Source of the DNA: Ipomoea triloba
Lineage: Eukaryota; Streptophyta; Magnoliopsida; Solanales; Convolvulaceae
Assembly (NCBI RefSeq): GCF_003576645.1
Contig: NC_044924.1
Coordinates: 6,169,990 to 6,233,989, forward strand
Direction of reading: 5' to 3'
DNA length: 64,000 nt
Shown: positions 37,281 to 50,882 of the stretch, one piece after another
Layout of the letters: each line of letters begins with the position of its first letter
Position numbering within the stretch: the first letter of the stretch is position 1
Notes under the pieces: generated by a model
What the model was told of the DNA's origin: nothing
Seen by the model: the letters and a program-made list of their open reading frames with translations, nothing else
Databases searched by the model: none
Position numbers and translations under genes: made by a program

Positions 37281-38001
37281 AAGGGCAAATTATACCATGC
37301 ACCACGGTGCACATAGCAATGTGCACCACGTACCTAAACGACGTCGTTTTGAGCATTGTAAATTAATTGTCTGTTTTTTTTAAAATCACGTTTCCCGTTT
37401 CGCCCGGTATATGTATTTATGTTAATATTCTGTGTATTCTAGGCAATCATTCTGTGTATTCTAGGCAACCGTTCTGTGTATTATAGGTAACCGTTATGTG
37501 TATTCATGTTAGTAACACATATTGTGATGTGTTTGTGCATTCGAATGTTTAGGAGGATGAGTTCTGTGTATTTTGTGTCAATATTCTGTGTATTCATGTT
37601 ATTAACACCGGTTATGATGTGTTTGTGCATTCGAATGTTAGGAGGATGAGTTATGTGTATTTTGTGTCAATATTCTGTGTATTCTGGGCAAACATTCTGT
37701 GTATTCTAGACAAACGTTATGTGTATTCTATATAATGATTATGTGTATTATAGATAATGAATTCCCTGAAGTCATTCGCGTCCACTAACATCTGTGTATT
37801 TTGTGTCAATATTCTGTGTATTCTGGGCAAACATTCTGTGTATTCTAGGCAAACGTTCTGTGTATTATAAATAATGATTATGTGTATTATAGATAATAAA
37901 TTCTTTAGAGTCATTCGCGTTCGCGTCCACTAACACCAAAACGATGTCGTTTTACGTACGTGGTGCACATTGCTATGTGCATCGTGGTGCAGGGTATAAC
38001 G
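37281..38001. mobile_element. Inverted-repeat element with internal 'attctgtgtatt' repeats
   Basis: The left end 'accatgcaccacggtgcaca', then 'tagcaatgtgcaccacgta' and 'aaacgacgtcgtttt' (37297-37352), is mirrored at 37937-38001 ('aaaacgatgtcgtttta', 'tggtgcacattgctatgtgc', 'atcgtggtgcagggtata'). The arms are about 60 bp with a few mismatches. The interior repeats 'ttctgtgtattctaggcaaa' and a longer unit with 'gtgcattcgaatgtt' two to four times. There is no coding potential. The right end stops 170 bp before the start codon of the clathrin light chain gene, so the element may lie in that gene's promoter. Confidence 0.75.
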
Positions 38002-38177
38002 ATGGTAACATGACACGTATAACACGTTACAGAAGCGTTTCCACTTTCCACCTTATTATTACCACTATATTATGCTTATAGAAGATTAAAGTTGGTATCT
38101 TTGCTCTCCTAGTACAAAGCCAACAGAGATTCCTGCGCTAAAACCGCGGACAGTTGTCCGAGGAGCCGCCGAGCACC

Positions 38178-39654
38178 ATGTGGCCGACTTCATCGCCGAG
38201 CACCGCCTCGCTAAGCCACCATTCCGGACCGGAGGATCACCCGTTGTTGCGTGACGGCCACTTCGCTCCCTTCTCTGCCTACGCTAATAGCGAGCCGCGG
38301 GTGAAGGAAGACTCGCCGACTACCGAAACTCAGCCTCCGGCGTCGGATCCCGATGCGTTCTGGCCGGAGAGGAACCTAAACGGCCCGATTCTGCCTTCCC
38401 CGGAAGCTATGCAGGGGTCTGCCCTGATGGAATGGCGTCGGTGAGATGCAATTTTCACTCCCACTATGCATGCAAACCATGTATTTGATTATATTCATAT
38501 AGTTTTCTTTTCTTTTAATATAATAATAATACAACCAATATATACACTAACATGGTTTAATGATTCTATTCTCTTGTTTTTTTATGACGAGAGAAACCTG
38601 CAATCACTAATGGGTAACCTTCACTTTGGGTGGCAAATGAAGTAAACCAGTCTAAATTGTCCATGACGGAGATGATCGAAACCAAGAAGGTCAATAGGTC
38701 ATTCCCACTAAGAGTCAAATTTGTAACCTTATAGTTACTAACCCTTGCGATCCTAGACGATGCGATCCTAGCCGAAAATGAAGTAAACTAGTCTGGGTAG
38801 TCTAGGTTGCCTATAAATAGCAAATCTCAGACTAAGAAAGCCAATAGACCGTTCTTGTTGAGAGTTAAATTTATTAGCTTGTAATTACTAAGTTAACAAT
38901 TTGTTTGGGGTACCGTTGCCAATAGGCACCTTCTATTGTCTTGTTAGTTTGATGAAAAGTGGGTAATTTTGAAGTTGAAGATGAAGTTATGTGTTCTTTT
39001 GTCATGTTAGTTTGATGTACAGTTGGTAAACTATGCAGACAGAATGCCATTCGGTTGGAGGAGAAGGAGAAGATGGAGAAGGAAATGGTGAAGAAAATAA
39101 AGGAAGAAGCTGAGGAGTACAAAGCAGAGTATAACAGGAAATGGGTACTTAGGTGTGACAGCAACAGAGCTGCCAACAGGGACAAGGAGAAGGTGAGGGA
39201 CCTGCAACTATAATTCTCTGCCTGTTTGGTAAAAAAACCAAACTTGTTTAGTCAGATTATCGTTTGATCATGAGCTTTATTAAACAAGACCATTGTTTGT
39301 TTTGTATAATGTAGTATCTGTTTGGTTTTACAGTTGTTCCTCAACAGCAGAGAGAAGTTCCATGATGAAGCTAGTAAGAATTATTGGAAGGCAATTGCAG
39401 AGCTCATACCAGGTGAAGTTCCGGCTATAGCAAAGAAAGGGAAGAAGGGGCAGGACAAGAAAAAGCCCTCCATTGTTGTAGTCCAAGGGCCAAAGCCCGG
39501 GAAGCCAACCGAGCTTTCTAGGATGTGCCATGTACTTGTGAAGCTCAAACAAAACCCGCCCTCACATATGAACTCTTTACAGATCATACCCGAACCTGGA
39601 AACGGGGCAAGGACTGGTGCAGCGCCTCCTCACGCTAAGTCTGCAGGAAGGTAA
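38178..39654 (+). CDS. CLC: Clathrin light chain
   Basis: It encodes the regulatory light chain that binds clathrin heavy-chain triskelia on vesicles at the plasma membrane and trans-Golgi network. Exons: 38178-38440, 39039-39192 and 39334-39654, joining in phase to 245 residues. The N-terminal third is disordered and rich in Ser, Pro and acidic residues ([20 protein letters not shown]). A charged coiled coil (about residues 85-140, [20 protein letters not shown] to AANRDKEK) is the heavy-chain-binding part. The conserved plant block [20 protein letters not shown] then leads to [15 protein letters not shown] and [15 protein letters not shown] 38178 is the first in frame after a stop at 38139. 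The N-terminus lacks the short 'MS-F' opening I associate with plant family members. Closest by feel to Arabidopsis CLC2. Intron 1 carries SINE debris. Confidence 0.94.
38590..38905 (-). mobile_element. SINE family C remnant inside intron 1 of clathrin light chain
   Basis: Minus-strand family C phrases occur twice. 'gtaaaccagtctaaattgtc' with 'ccaagaaggtcaataggtca' is one; 'gtaaactagtctgggtagtc' with 'agaaagccaatagaccgttc' is the other. Together they look like an internally duplicated or nested copy. Confidence 0.6.
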
Positions 39655-40187
39655 ACTTTGTGAAATGTTAGCGTGATCTATCCCTTACTGTCACTTGTAT
39701 ATGATGAAGCAATATGTGCACAAAAGACCATCTTTTTGTCTGTAAACTCTTCTGCTTTCTTGACATTTTGCCAGTGTATATCGAGAAAATGTAGCCATCC
39801 TATACACTGGCAGATTTAAATTGTATATGCATATGTTTCTATATATGCAGCATTAGTTTTCTGTAAAGTCGAATATAAACAAAGTGGAAAATGTGGAGTC
39901 TAAACAATCGGAAGCATATTATTCGAATTCAGGGTTAGCAAGTATACAATTGCCATTGATACAGTGAAACATTCTGCAATTCTACAAGAGAAAGGAACTT
40001 GTTTTCCTCCCGACTACTACACGTATGACTATTTTCGTCTACTAGATAACGGGACTCCTAATACAAGAGATTCCCACTATTTTTTACATGCTGGGTTAGT
40101 AAAAGGGAAATTTACATGGAGAAAGAATTAAAAGCACCAAGAAAAATATATTTAGGATCAGAAAAGGAAGAGGAAACGAAAGAAGCA
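39655..40187. other. Convergent 3' flank between clathrin light chain and the kinase
   Basis: These 533 bp separate two genes that face each other tail to tail. Both 3' UTRs must lie here. No further coding sequence was seen. Confidence 0.7.
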
Positions 40188-42365
<2,178 letters not shown>

Positions 42366-43969
42366 TTGATCTTATAATCATCCAAGAAAAACTGATCCTT
42401 TGATCATATAGCTGCAAAATCAAACACAGGACCCAGCTCATAAGAACCCAAGAACACAAAACATAAATTACACAGAAAAAAATTAGTTATCAATACAAAT
42501 AAACCTTACATTCAATAACCATGGGCAATCGTGTGTATATGTGGATGGTAACTAAAACTGAGAGAATTATGAGAGAGGAGGCCACGATGAGGGGGAGAAG
42601 GTGTTGCACTAAAAAGCTAGTAAATAATGAATGAATAGGAAGAGGACAGGAAAGAGTGATTGGTTTCTTCTGAAACGGGTAGTTTGCGATTTTTATATTT
42701 GAAGATTGGGCAAGAAAGTAGACAGGGAAGGAACAGCAACAGATGATAGCGACTGTTTTTCTGCATTTCTGGGTAATGGCTACTCATCGGTTTTAAATAT
42801 TTTACCTCACTTTTATGACGCACATAAATGTAGACAGGACACAGGAGTAGAAAGCCTAAAACAACCCTTTTTCACTGTTCGATTCGTGCGCAGTTCCTGT
42901 TCGAAAGAAAACATTAAAGTATACCCAATTCCCACCATGGCATCATCTTCCCGTGATGGATATTTTAGGAGTCTGGGTTTTGGAAGCAGCCAACCATGCA
43001 AATAGCGAGCAATGTAAAAAGGCTCTTAGATGATATATGGTTTCAGAAGCGCGTGGGCAACCATTCCACAATTAGTATAACATTTACTATTTAGAATAAA
43101 TTTTTTAATAATGGGTAAAGTGAATCGTATTAGGTGATTGAGGTCATTTCACATCAGACTGAGGGCGATGCCGACTCAATTTGTATTCTTATATTATCAG
43201 CTCAATACAAGAAAAAGAAAAAAAATCAATTGACGATCACTCTAATGCACCCAACGTGAGAGACACGAGCCCGCTAGGCAAGCAAGTCACACATATACTA
43301 GACTTGTCTTGTTTTTTATTTTTATTAACAGAAAATCAAAATCTCCGCTATGCTCTCACCAAAAACTCACCCAAAAAAAATCTTTAGAAAAAAATTCCAA
43401 TTACCTTGCATTATGTAATTTGTCAACCTACAAGGTAAATTAAATTTACCCATATTTTGGTAAATCTGCAATAAAGAAGTTATTAGGGTGGTGGACTAAT
43501 ACGTCCCTAAGCTTCAAATATTTTCAACAATGGTGTGTTTGGTTGTACTTGTTATGTCCTGGATGCCAGAAAATTAACTGCCTACTTTTCGCATTCAATG
43601 CAATGTTTTAGCTGTCTATCCAAATGTTATTGCACAGATGGGATAATTCGAATTTACCAAACCAAATTTTACTGAGATAATAATATAGGGAAGTCTAGGG
43701 TGTTGAATGTCTATTGACACCCGTACTTCTTATATAAAGTACGATTTAAAAGTGAATGAGAAATGTTTTAAAGTTTGTATTGAGTACTTTGGGGATAGTT
43801 TGGTACGAGATATTGTCCTCATAATATCCAATATAAATTAAACATAAAGTTTCCTCCAATCAGAATGTGGGGACATTTTTTTTTTTTTTGAAAACAAATG
43901 TGGGGACATTGTTCTTATGGTATTCTGTACAAATTTATTTAAAAAAAAAAATTATAAGCTGTTTGGTAG

Positions 43970-44146
43970 AATGTAATTGCATTTAATTTTCAACATATTT
44001 CTTTCTTTGGCATGCTAAATTACAATATTTGGTTGGAGAGAATTACAATTTCCTATTTTTTGGAATTGGAATTCATGTATCTCCTAGGAATTCTAATTCT
44101 GCATAGCTGGGAAAGGAAAAAACAAGAAAAATGACTAAATTGCTCT

Positions 44147-44187
<41 letters not shown>

Positions 44188-44460
44188 GACTCTATTAGAG
44201 TGTACTATCTGTTCAATAGAGTTATAGAGGTGCCAATTGAGCACAATGTACTTGACATTATTATTATTGTTGTTGTTGTTATTGTTACTACTATACAAAG
44301 GCATTTTAGTATTTATATTACTTCTTCCCTTCTAATTCTCAATAACCTCCGCCGCCAAATAATGTAATTTGAATTATTATTTTATTCTCCCCTTATTCTT
44401 TCCTACCGTTACAATTCTTTTTTCCATTAAATCATTCCTTTCAACCAAATGTCACGTTAG
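43970..44460. repeat. MITE-like element with ATT microsatellite inside
   Basis: 'gctgtttggtagaatgtaat' at the left and 'ttcaaccaaatgtcacg' at the right are the mirrored 'tttggt/accaaa' ends typical of small hAT- or PIF-type elements. (ATT)n at about 44151-44187 interrupts it. The exact borders are uncertain. Confidence 0.45.
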
Positions 44461-44679
44461 ACTATACCCATTGCAAAAAAAACACCCACAGCAATCATCA
44501 TTTTAAAATTTTCTATCTAATAATATAATATTCACATTAAATTTTTAAGTTTGGATTGTACTATTAAAGCCTGTGATCCTTTTTAATAGATATTTCATGT
44601 TTCCAATCACACATCAAGAAATGATGGCAAGATTAATGGCACGTGATGCGTCATTAGATAAACAAATAAGGAAATTATA

Positions 44680-44753
44680 AGTCTTCATTCTAATAGATTA
44701 GTACTCAAAAAGTCTTCATTCTAATAGATTAGTACTCAAAAAGTCTTCATTCT
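44680..44753. repeat. Tandem repeat, 31-bp unit
   Basis: A unit beginning 'agtcttcattctaatagatt' and ending 'agtactcaaaa' is present twice without visible change, followed by a partial third copy. Confidence 0.9.
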
Positions 44754-44836
44754 AACATCCTTTCTAATTCTTTTTTTTTTTTGTAAGGAAAAAAAAAAAA
44801 AAAGACAAACAAGGTTTAGAGTTAATTCCATATTAT

Positions 44837-45019
44837 TTTTTTGAATACTACTAGCTCTGTTCATAACTAAACAAAGTTTAGAGTTAATAATTCCATATTA
44901 TTTTTTGAATACTACTGGCTATATTACAATGCAGTTAACTACTTTCTCAACCTATTGAAGCACAAGAGTCAATATTGCCTCCACTGAGACTCGACCACTG
45001 GACCACAAGGTCCTTGGCA
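44837..45019 (-). mobile_element. SINE family A with 16-bp target-site duplication
   Basis: gttaattccatattat occurs at 44821-44836 and again at 45020-45035. On the minus strand the head reads 'ccaaggaccttgtggtcca' (A box), then a B-box-like 'gtcgagtctcag', 'ctgcattgtaata' and a tail 'agtattcaaaa'. The tail region is duplicated inside the copy ('gaatactactagctctgtt' and 'gaatactactggctatatt'). Confidence 0.8.
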
Positions 45020-45444
45020 GTTAATTCCATATTATGATTCATGAGATAAGAATATTTTTGTATTTATAAACAACATTGCAGTCAAGTAGTATAAGTTGAT
45101 TAAAAAAATGTCAAATAAATTACTGAACAAGACAAAAAAAAAAAAAAAAAAATATAATTTGGTCACCAAACTGAAAAAAGTACAATTAACCTGTCGAATA
45201 AGTTAAAAGTCTAAAATCATGCAATCACCCAAATGGTCGGTTCTCCTGGTATTGGAACAGTAATGGGTTCAGATCGGATACAAGTAACACCATACAAATA
45301 CCTGCTATCCGAAACCACTTACATACACACACTGTTAAAATAAATAGATATAATAATACTATATTATATCATGTGTGTGTTCATGCATACATACTCGATC
45401 TTTTATTATATTTTATATAACATATATTTCATAATGTTTTACAC

Positions 45445-45520
<76 letters not shown>
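45445..45520. repeat. Compound (ATA)n/(ATT)n microsatellite, self-complementary
   Basis: About 37 bases of AAT-type repeats are followed directly by about 38 bases of ATT-type repeats. The two halves are complementary and could form a perfect long hairpin. Confidence 0.95.
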
Positions 45521-45521
<1 letters not shown>

Positions 45522-46457
45522 GTGTATAATAATTGTGATAAGTTAAAATATTTTATTTTTTTTGTAATATTTAGTTATGTATAATACTGAATTAGAAATG
45601 TAAAAGTTATAAATATAAATAGTTATTATATAAATTTGATAGTGTTTCTATTTATTTTTGAGAATAGATAGTGTTTGTATTTATTTATTTTTGTTTAAAT
45701 ATTTGAAACGGGATTTGGGACTGGTTTGGAGTACTTGAGTGGTAGTGGTAATAAATCCAGGGCAGGTGTGAGTAATATTTAATGAGTTGGGATAGTGACA
45801 TTAGTAATGAAGTTTTGAGTAATGTTAAATATATGGACATGTAATGTATCCAACCACCACTAACATGCAATATTATATTCCGGAGCAATAAACTTCTTTG
45901 TTTTATACAAACTTTCTTCATTTATTACTTTAAAATTCTTCTGGTAAAGTAAAATTTACCAACAACAAATCCACCAATACACTGTTCCTACTAGGATGGT
46001 CAACATTTGTTAAAACTATGTCTTTTGTTTTTTATTTTTTTGTTTTTTTTTAACGGTCCGGATCCACCCACCTGTCTAATCCCTGCTCGCTCCGGGAGGC
46101 ACGGGAGCTAGTTTAGGGAGAATCGTCACTTGTGAAAATTAAACGCAAAATTTCTTGGAATTCTTCCCCACAAAAAAACTCACTTGTCACTTGAGCTACC
46201 TCATTGGATTTGAGATGTCTTTTGGTACTTATACATGAATTGGTACATTGGAAAAGTAATAAGAAAAAAAATCAATTTAAATATTATATATTGATACAAA
46301 TATAAAATTGAATGACCGAGCAATCAAGGCAGAGAATAAGGTATGTTTGTATGTATATATAAATATAAAATGGTAAGTGGGTGTGGGTGATCCACTTTGA
46401 AATGAAGTGTACTTAACGGAATCTTATATTAGCAAGTAAACTAATTACGCTGACTTT

Positions 46458-46581
46458 GCCAAGGACCTTGTAGTCCAGTGGCATCAAATTCTTCCCTTTA
46501 TACGGGAGGTGGTGGGTTTGAGCCTCAGTAGTTATGAACAAATACTGCATTGTAATAGAGTTAGTAGTATTCAAAAAAAAA
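46458..46581 (+). mobile_element. Full-length SINE family A with 15-bp target-site duplication
   Basis: aattacgctgacttt occurs at 46443-46457 and again at 46582-46596. The body starts 'gccaaggaccttgtagtcca' with the A box TAGTCCAGTGG. The B-box-like 'gggtttgagcctc' follows. It ends 'gagttagtagtattc' plus poly(A). At about 124 bp it is a tRNA-derived retroposon transcribed by RNA polymerase III and moved by a LINE's machinery. Confidence 0.9.
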
Positions 46582-46914
46582 AATTACGCTGACTTTTCCC
46601 CCATTATTTTATTTTATTTTATTTCTTTAACGTGGGAATCTCTCAATCACTACTTGAAAATGTGTATTACATAAACTTTAAACATAATATAATAGTCTAC
46701 AAATCACACATGAGAGATAAATCAAAATTAATTGAAAGACCATGTGCAATAGGTCTAGGTTGAGGGATCTTCTTCGAACCTACCAAACACTATTTACACA
46801 TATATAAAAAAAAAAACACACACACACCATTTTTCCTATTTTTTAAAATTTAAATTATTTATTATTATTTCTTAAATTGATTTGGCATTACCACATGTGA
46901 ACAAATTTTGATAA

Positions 46915-46919
<5 letters not shown>

Positions 46920-46949
<30 letters not shown>
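46920..46949. repeat. (AT)n microsatellite
   Basis: About 30 bp of uninterrupted AT repeats. The small open frame crossing it is spurious. Confidence 0.95.
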
Positions 46950-46953
<4 letters not shown>

Positions 46954-47483
46954 AAGAAAACGCGTTAGCATATTTCAGTAAGTTTGCACTTCCGGCGTCC
47001 CGACGAGTGGACTCACGATACACATGTTGAAGTGAACACAAGCTGAGGAATATTTCCAATTTCATGGCATAAACATTAAACAAGTAACCGCGTTGCCGAC
47101 TCAATATTCCCTCCGGCCCGCTTTTTTAGGAAATACTCCGATCCGAGGTAGCAGACTTTAATGTTTGCTGGTCAAGTAATTGGCTGTATGTTCGGCAACT
47201 GTCGGCGGTCAACCACGCACTAAACCTCCGCCGCCGCCTCTAATTCTCTGTTAATCATACTTACCATCCCACATTTGTCGTGTTTTGGTAATGCATCACA
47301 ATTCACAACATTTTCAACACTGTTAACCCCAGAACTTGGCTACTTAGCTTGTAATACTGCACACTACCGGCAACCGACATGGAGATGAAAAAAGTTTCTT
47401 GTTTGAGGAAACTTTATTTGTTCAATTCATACAAGAACAACTATGCTAGCTCAATTAACCATGGCTTTCCATTTTGAAAACAG

Positions 47484-47815
47484 GCCTCGTTTGGTAGAGC
47501 GCTGTTAGCTGATTGGGTTAGAGAGTATAAATCTGATTGGGTTAGAGTGTATAACTATTTAATAGCATTAGCTGATTGTAAAAATGTATTTGGTAAATTA
47601 GCTGTTAGCTGATACTTGTTTAGTATAATTTCATTTCTCAAAAAACTAATTGAAAAAGTTGTTTTGAGCAGCTTTTTTAATTTTAACATTTTGAAGTTAC
47701 GAAAAGTTGATTAACCAAACACTTATATTGATTTTTTAACCAAATTAAATAGCTAGTCAAATAAGCCAAAATTAGTTGATAGACTAACAATTTTACTAAA
47801 AAGGGTCAAAATCAA
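47484..47815. mobile_element. hAT-like miniature element
   Basis: It begins 'ggcctcgtttggtagagcgc'. It contains repeated 'gctgttagctgat' and 'gattgggttagag' phrases and, toward the right, 'accaaacacttatattgatt'. Sequences starting 'ctcgtttggt' with 'agctgttagctga' interiors are common plant non-autonomous DNA elements. The right end and target duplication were not fixed. Confidence 0.5.
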
Positions 47816-47837
47816 GAAATCGATGAATGAGGAAAAC

Positions 47838-48190
47838 CCAATCAAGTTGGTCATGCTATTGACTTAGTAACTAGATAGTTACATGTTCACTCCCAACAAG
47901 AGCAGCCTATTGGCATTATTGGTTTAAGTTGGTCAATTATGGACAACTTAGGTTGATTTACATCTAGAGTTACCCAATGCACACCCTCCAGTTATGGCTG
48001 CCAATTAGCTATAGACAATCTAAGCTAGTTTACCTCCATGTGACCCTTTACTGGCTAGGATTACCTAGTGCACACCTTCGAGTAGTGACTGCTGATCATT
48101 TATGGACAACCTAAGCTGGTTTACCTTTATGTGATTCTTTGCCGGCTAGAGTTACGCGGTGCACAGCTTTAGTGAGCTGCCTAGTCACCC
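47838..48190 (+). mobile_element. SINE family C with triplicated tail
   Basis: The body ('ccaatcaagttggtcatgct', 'tattggtttaagttggtcaa') is followed by three tail units of about 110 bp. Each has 'acaa.ctaagctggtttacc' or a close variant, 'ggctagg.tta' and 'gtgcaca'. The tail therefore looks amplified in tandem. Confidence 0.65.
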
Positions 48191-48581
48191 AATAAAGAAA
48201 TGGATGAAAGTAACTTTTATTGATGCAATCATACAATAGAGTTGGTGTAAAATCTAGTATGAATTTGTTCATTTCATGAATCATAGCATATCAGCATGCA
48301 CAGCTACTCTGAATTGACATGCCAAGTTATACAAGATGTAACTAGTTCTTGCTACACAAGCAGCATCACACAGCAGCACAGGGACTGCCACTGCTATTGC
48401 AAAAGGATCTTTGAAAAATAAATCCAAATGCAATGTGTGTTGATTGCCATGTTCATTCTCCTTACAGCTAAACTATGTACCTCGGGTTCTCAGCAATTAC
48501 CTGAGACAGCGCGCTTGATCTATTGGATCCGAGGGCGGGGACTCTGTCCTCCCTTGCAGCCACATTTATAACAGGCTATTT

Positions 48582-50882
48582 TCAAACCCCATTCATTGGG
48601 GCAGGTGGAGCCCCAGTTGATACTGGGCGCAAATTACCAGGAGTTCTGCGTTTTATATCCTATAGAAGAGTTGTAAAAGAAAAACGATGATGATCAACTG
48701 GACTTAAATACGAAGAGATAGATTAGGCAAACAATAGTTTCCCCACAGGTGAAAAGAAAATGCATTGGACTCAGGTGATATGGTTACTTTTCTTGGAATC
48801 AGATCATCTTAGACTGAATTGTAATGTCAAAATATTTGCCAGTTTTATGAAGTTCAAGAGCATACTAAACATAAGGAGGTTGCGGGTATTTACCATATGC
48901 CTCAGAGCCATGTCGAGAGCCTTCTTGGAGAAGGACGTCCCAAAGCCTGAACTCTCTTGAGAATACGATGACTTTTTGGAGGCGTCTTTGTTAGATAGGT
49001 GGCTGTCTGGCTTGGCTGGAGCTAGTTTTCTCATGTTTACAACTCTTTCAACCATCTTTGTTCCCGCCAGTACGGGATTCACATCATCTTTATTAACGCT
49101 GTGTCCTCTACTCCTGGAAACCGAAGTGCTCCCACTGCCAGGAGCTGTAATAGTAGGGGTTTTACTTCTTGAAGAAGAGTGTGATTTACACCGCGAAATT
49201 TCATCAGTGGCATTGTTAGTAGTAGGTGGTCGAAGAAGAGGAGAACTTGGCCTCACCCTGGATGCAGAAGAAGGCCTTTTAGTGGAATCATCACGTGACA
49301 AACTTGGCCTGGATGTCACGGTTGGAGAAGTACCACTAGAAGATGACAGATTTCTTGGCATAGTGGGAGCTCGTTTTGGCACCGATGAAGATCTAGCAGA
49401 AACTGCAGACGAGCTAGATGTAGTCGATGGCCTATGAGTTGGTGTTGCAGACTTTGAAGGGGCTGAAACCGTGGCTCTAGCAGTTGGGGTGGAAGACCGC
49501 GAATTGGCTCTAACTGGAGTTGAAGACCTTGCTGGAACAGCAACAGGCTTAGCAGAAACCAACGATGCTAGTGAAGAAGGTGTGGAAGCTCTCGAACGCG
49601 CACGTTGTTGTCTAGTGGGCGTTGCAGACCTAGAAGAAGTCGATTTTCTTGCCTCCGCTGATGGCATTCCACTTCCAGCACGAGAAGCGTTCTTGTTAGG
49701 CAAAGAAGCACATTTGCTGGTAGCAGTAGAAGGATGAACAGACGACATATTTTGTGAGGTTTTATCCTCCAGAGAATCCGTGCTCTGCAACATCAAGTAA
49801 TCAATGGAACACATTTCTTTTACAAACTACTAGAGATTAGAACTCATCAAATGTAGAAGATTAACTGTATTAGCAAGTTTATTATTGAACAACTGGACAC
49901 ATAGAGAGCGAATATAGAAGCATAGCAAGAGTTAATTCATTACTGCACTGCTAAACCATGCCAATTTTACGTGGCTCACCGTATATTTCAAAGGAGTTGA
50001 ATCTGAACTTGCCCTCGTTGGATTCGCTATAGCTTTCTGCTCCTCAGTGTCCGATGAACTATATGAAGGCACACGCGGGGGTGAAAGAAGCCTACATCAG
50101 TGAATCTAGAATATTAACGAATGATACGAGATTAAGAGATGGTTAGGCCTGGCATAGAATGCTTTCACAAAAGAGGTACAATCTTTTTGCAGTTACCATC
50201 AATTTCATTAGCCTGTTCTAAACCGTATTGAAATTCCAATGTCCAAAGAGAGGGCTTATGGTATTGATGAACTCCTCAAGGCCACACAGAACTAAGTTGC
50301 CAAACAAAGAACCTTTGACTAATAGGTTCTAAATTTCTTTTATCTTTGGTTCAATTCAACTCCGTGTTCCTCAATTATAATCTTGAAGCACATCAGAATA
50401 ACGAAAAGACAAGCAACAACTGAACCGATAATAACTACCAAGTAAAAGATCGAACTTATGAGTACCATTCATAGTCTCCTTCTTCATTCTCAGAACTCAG
50501 AAACTTTTCCATTGCCATCTGTGTAGTAGGCCTTGTCAATGTCTCATTTGATACCAAATACCTCTGATCATCTCGCGATTCTTCAACTACAAAACAAAAC
50601 ACCAAACCAATCTCGTGAATTGGACGATACAACAAGTTTAAAAGTTAGGACACAGAGAATAAAAGCAGCCTATTCTATATAATAATCCAGAGAACATATA
50701 TGAATACCAATCAAATCATTCAACTCCTCTGAGTTCTGAGGACAAACATAATGCTTCCTCTCCTCTCCATTGCGCCGCCTTTGAAGGAAGATAGCAAGAT
50801 CTTCATCTACCTCTTTCATCACCATCCCAAGAGTCCTCTCTTGAACCCTGCACTGTACTGAAGCCTGCTTTTGCAAATCCAT
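48582..50882 (-). CDS. Basic Ser/Pro-rich protein, BPP type (putative microtubule-associated)
   Basis: Five exons on the minus strand: 50882-50708, 50586-50466, 50091-49980, 49784-48894 and 48659-48582, joining in phase to 458 residues. The N-terminus has the family signature DEDLAIFLQRRR, and after exon 3 the block GDYEWLLSPPRVP. A long basic Ser/Thr/Pro/Arg-rich low-complexity middle follows (repeated S-x-TPT and RSSTP). Then come SRSRGHSVNKDD, VERVVNMRKLAP, SGFGTSFSKKALDMALRHM and a short C-terminus ending PAPMNGV. Databases often call relatives 'mucin-like' or 'flocculation protein-like' because of composition, which is misleading. From memory, the Arabidopsis relatives (At2g40070, At3g09000) bind microtubules as BPP proteins. 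The start could instead be the ATG at 50822. 5'-UTR exons upstream to about 51400 are possible. Confidence 0.88.

Larger units (their letters stand above)
42366..48581. other. Intergenic, transposon-rich; kinase 5' region at the left end
   Basis: Positions 42366 to about 42700 should contain the kinase 5' UTR and promoter, which are GA-rich on the minus strand. Beyond that lie MITE-like sequence (43970-44460), a 31-bp tandem repeat (44680-44753), SINE A copies (44837-45019 and 46458-46581), an (ATA)/(TAT) hairpin microsatellite (45445-45520), an AT tract (46920-46949), a hAT-like element (47484-47815) and SINE C tails (47838-48190). No gene was recognised. Confidence 0.5.

Noticed and set aside
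48976..49737. Plus-strand open frames of 153 and 88 codons opposite the BPP-type gene
   Set aside because: They are shadows of its GC-balanced, Ser-rich exon 4. The minus strand has the family motifs and correct splice sites.
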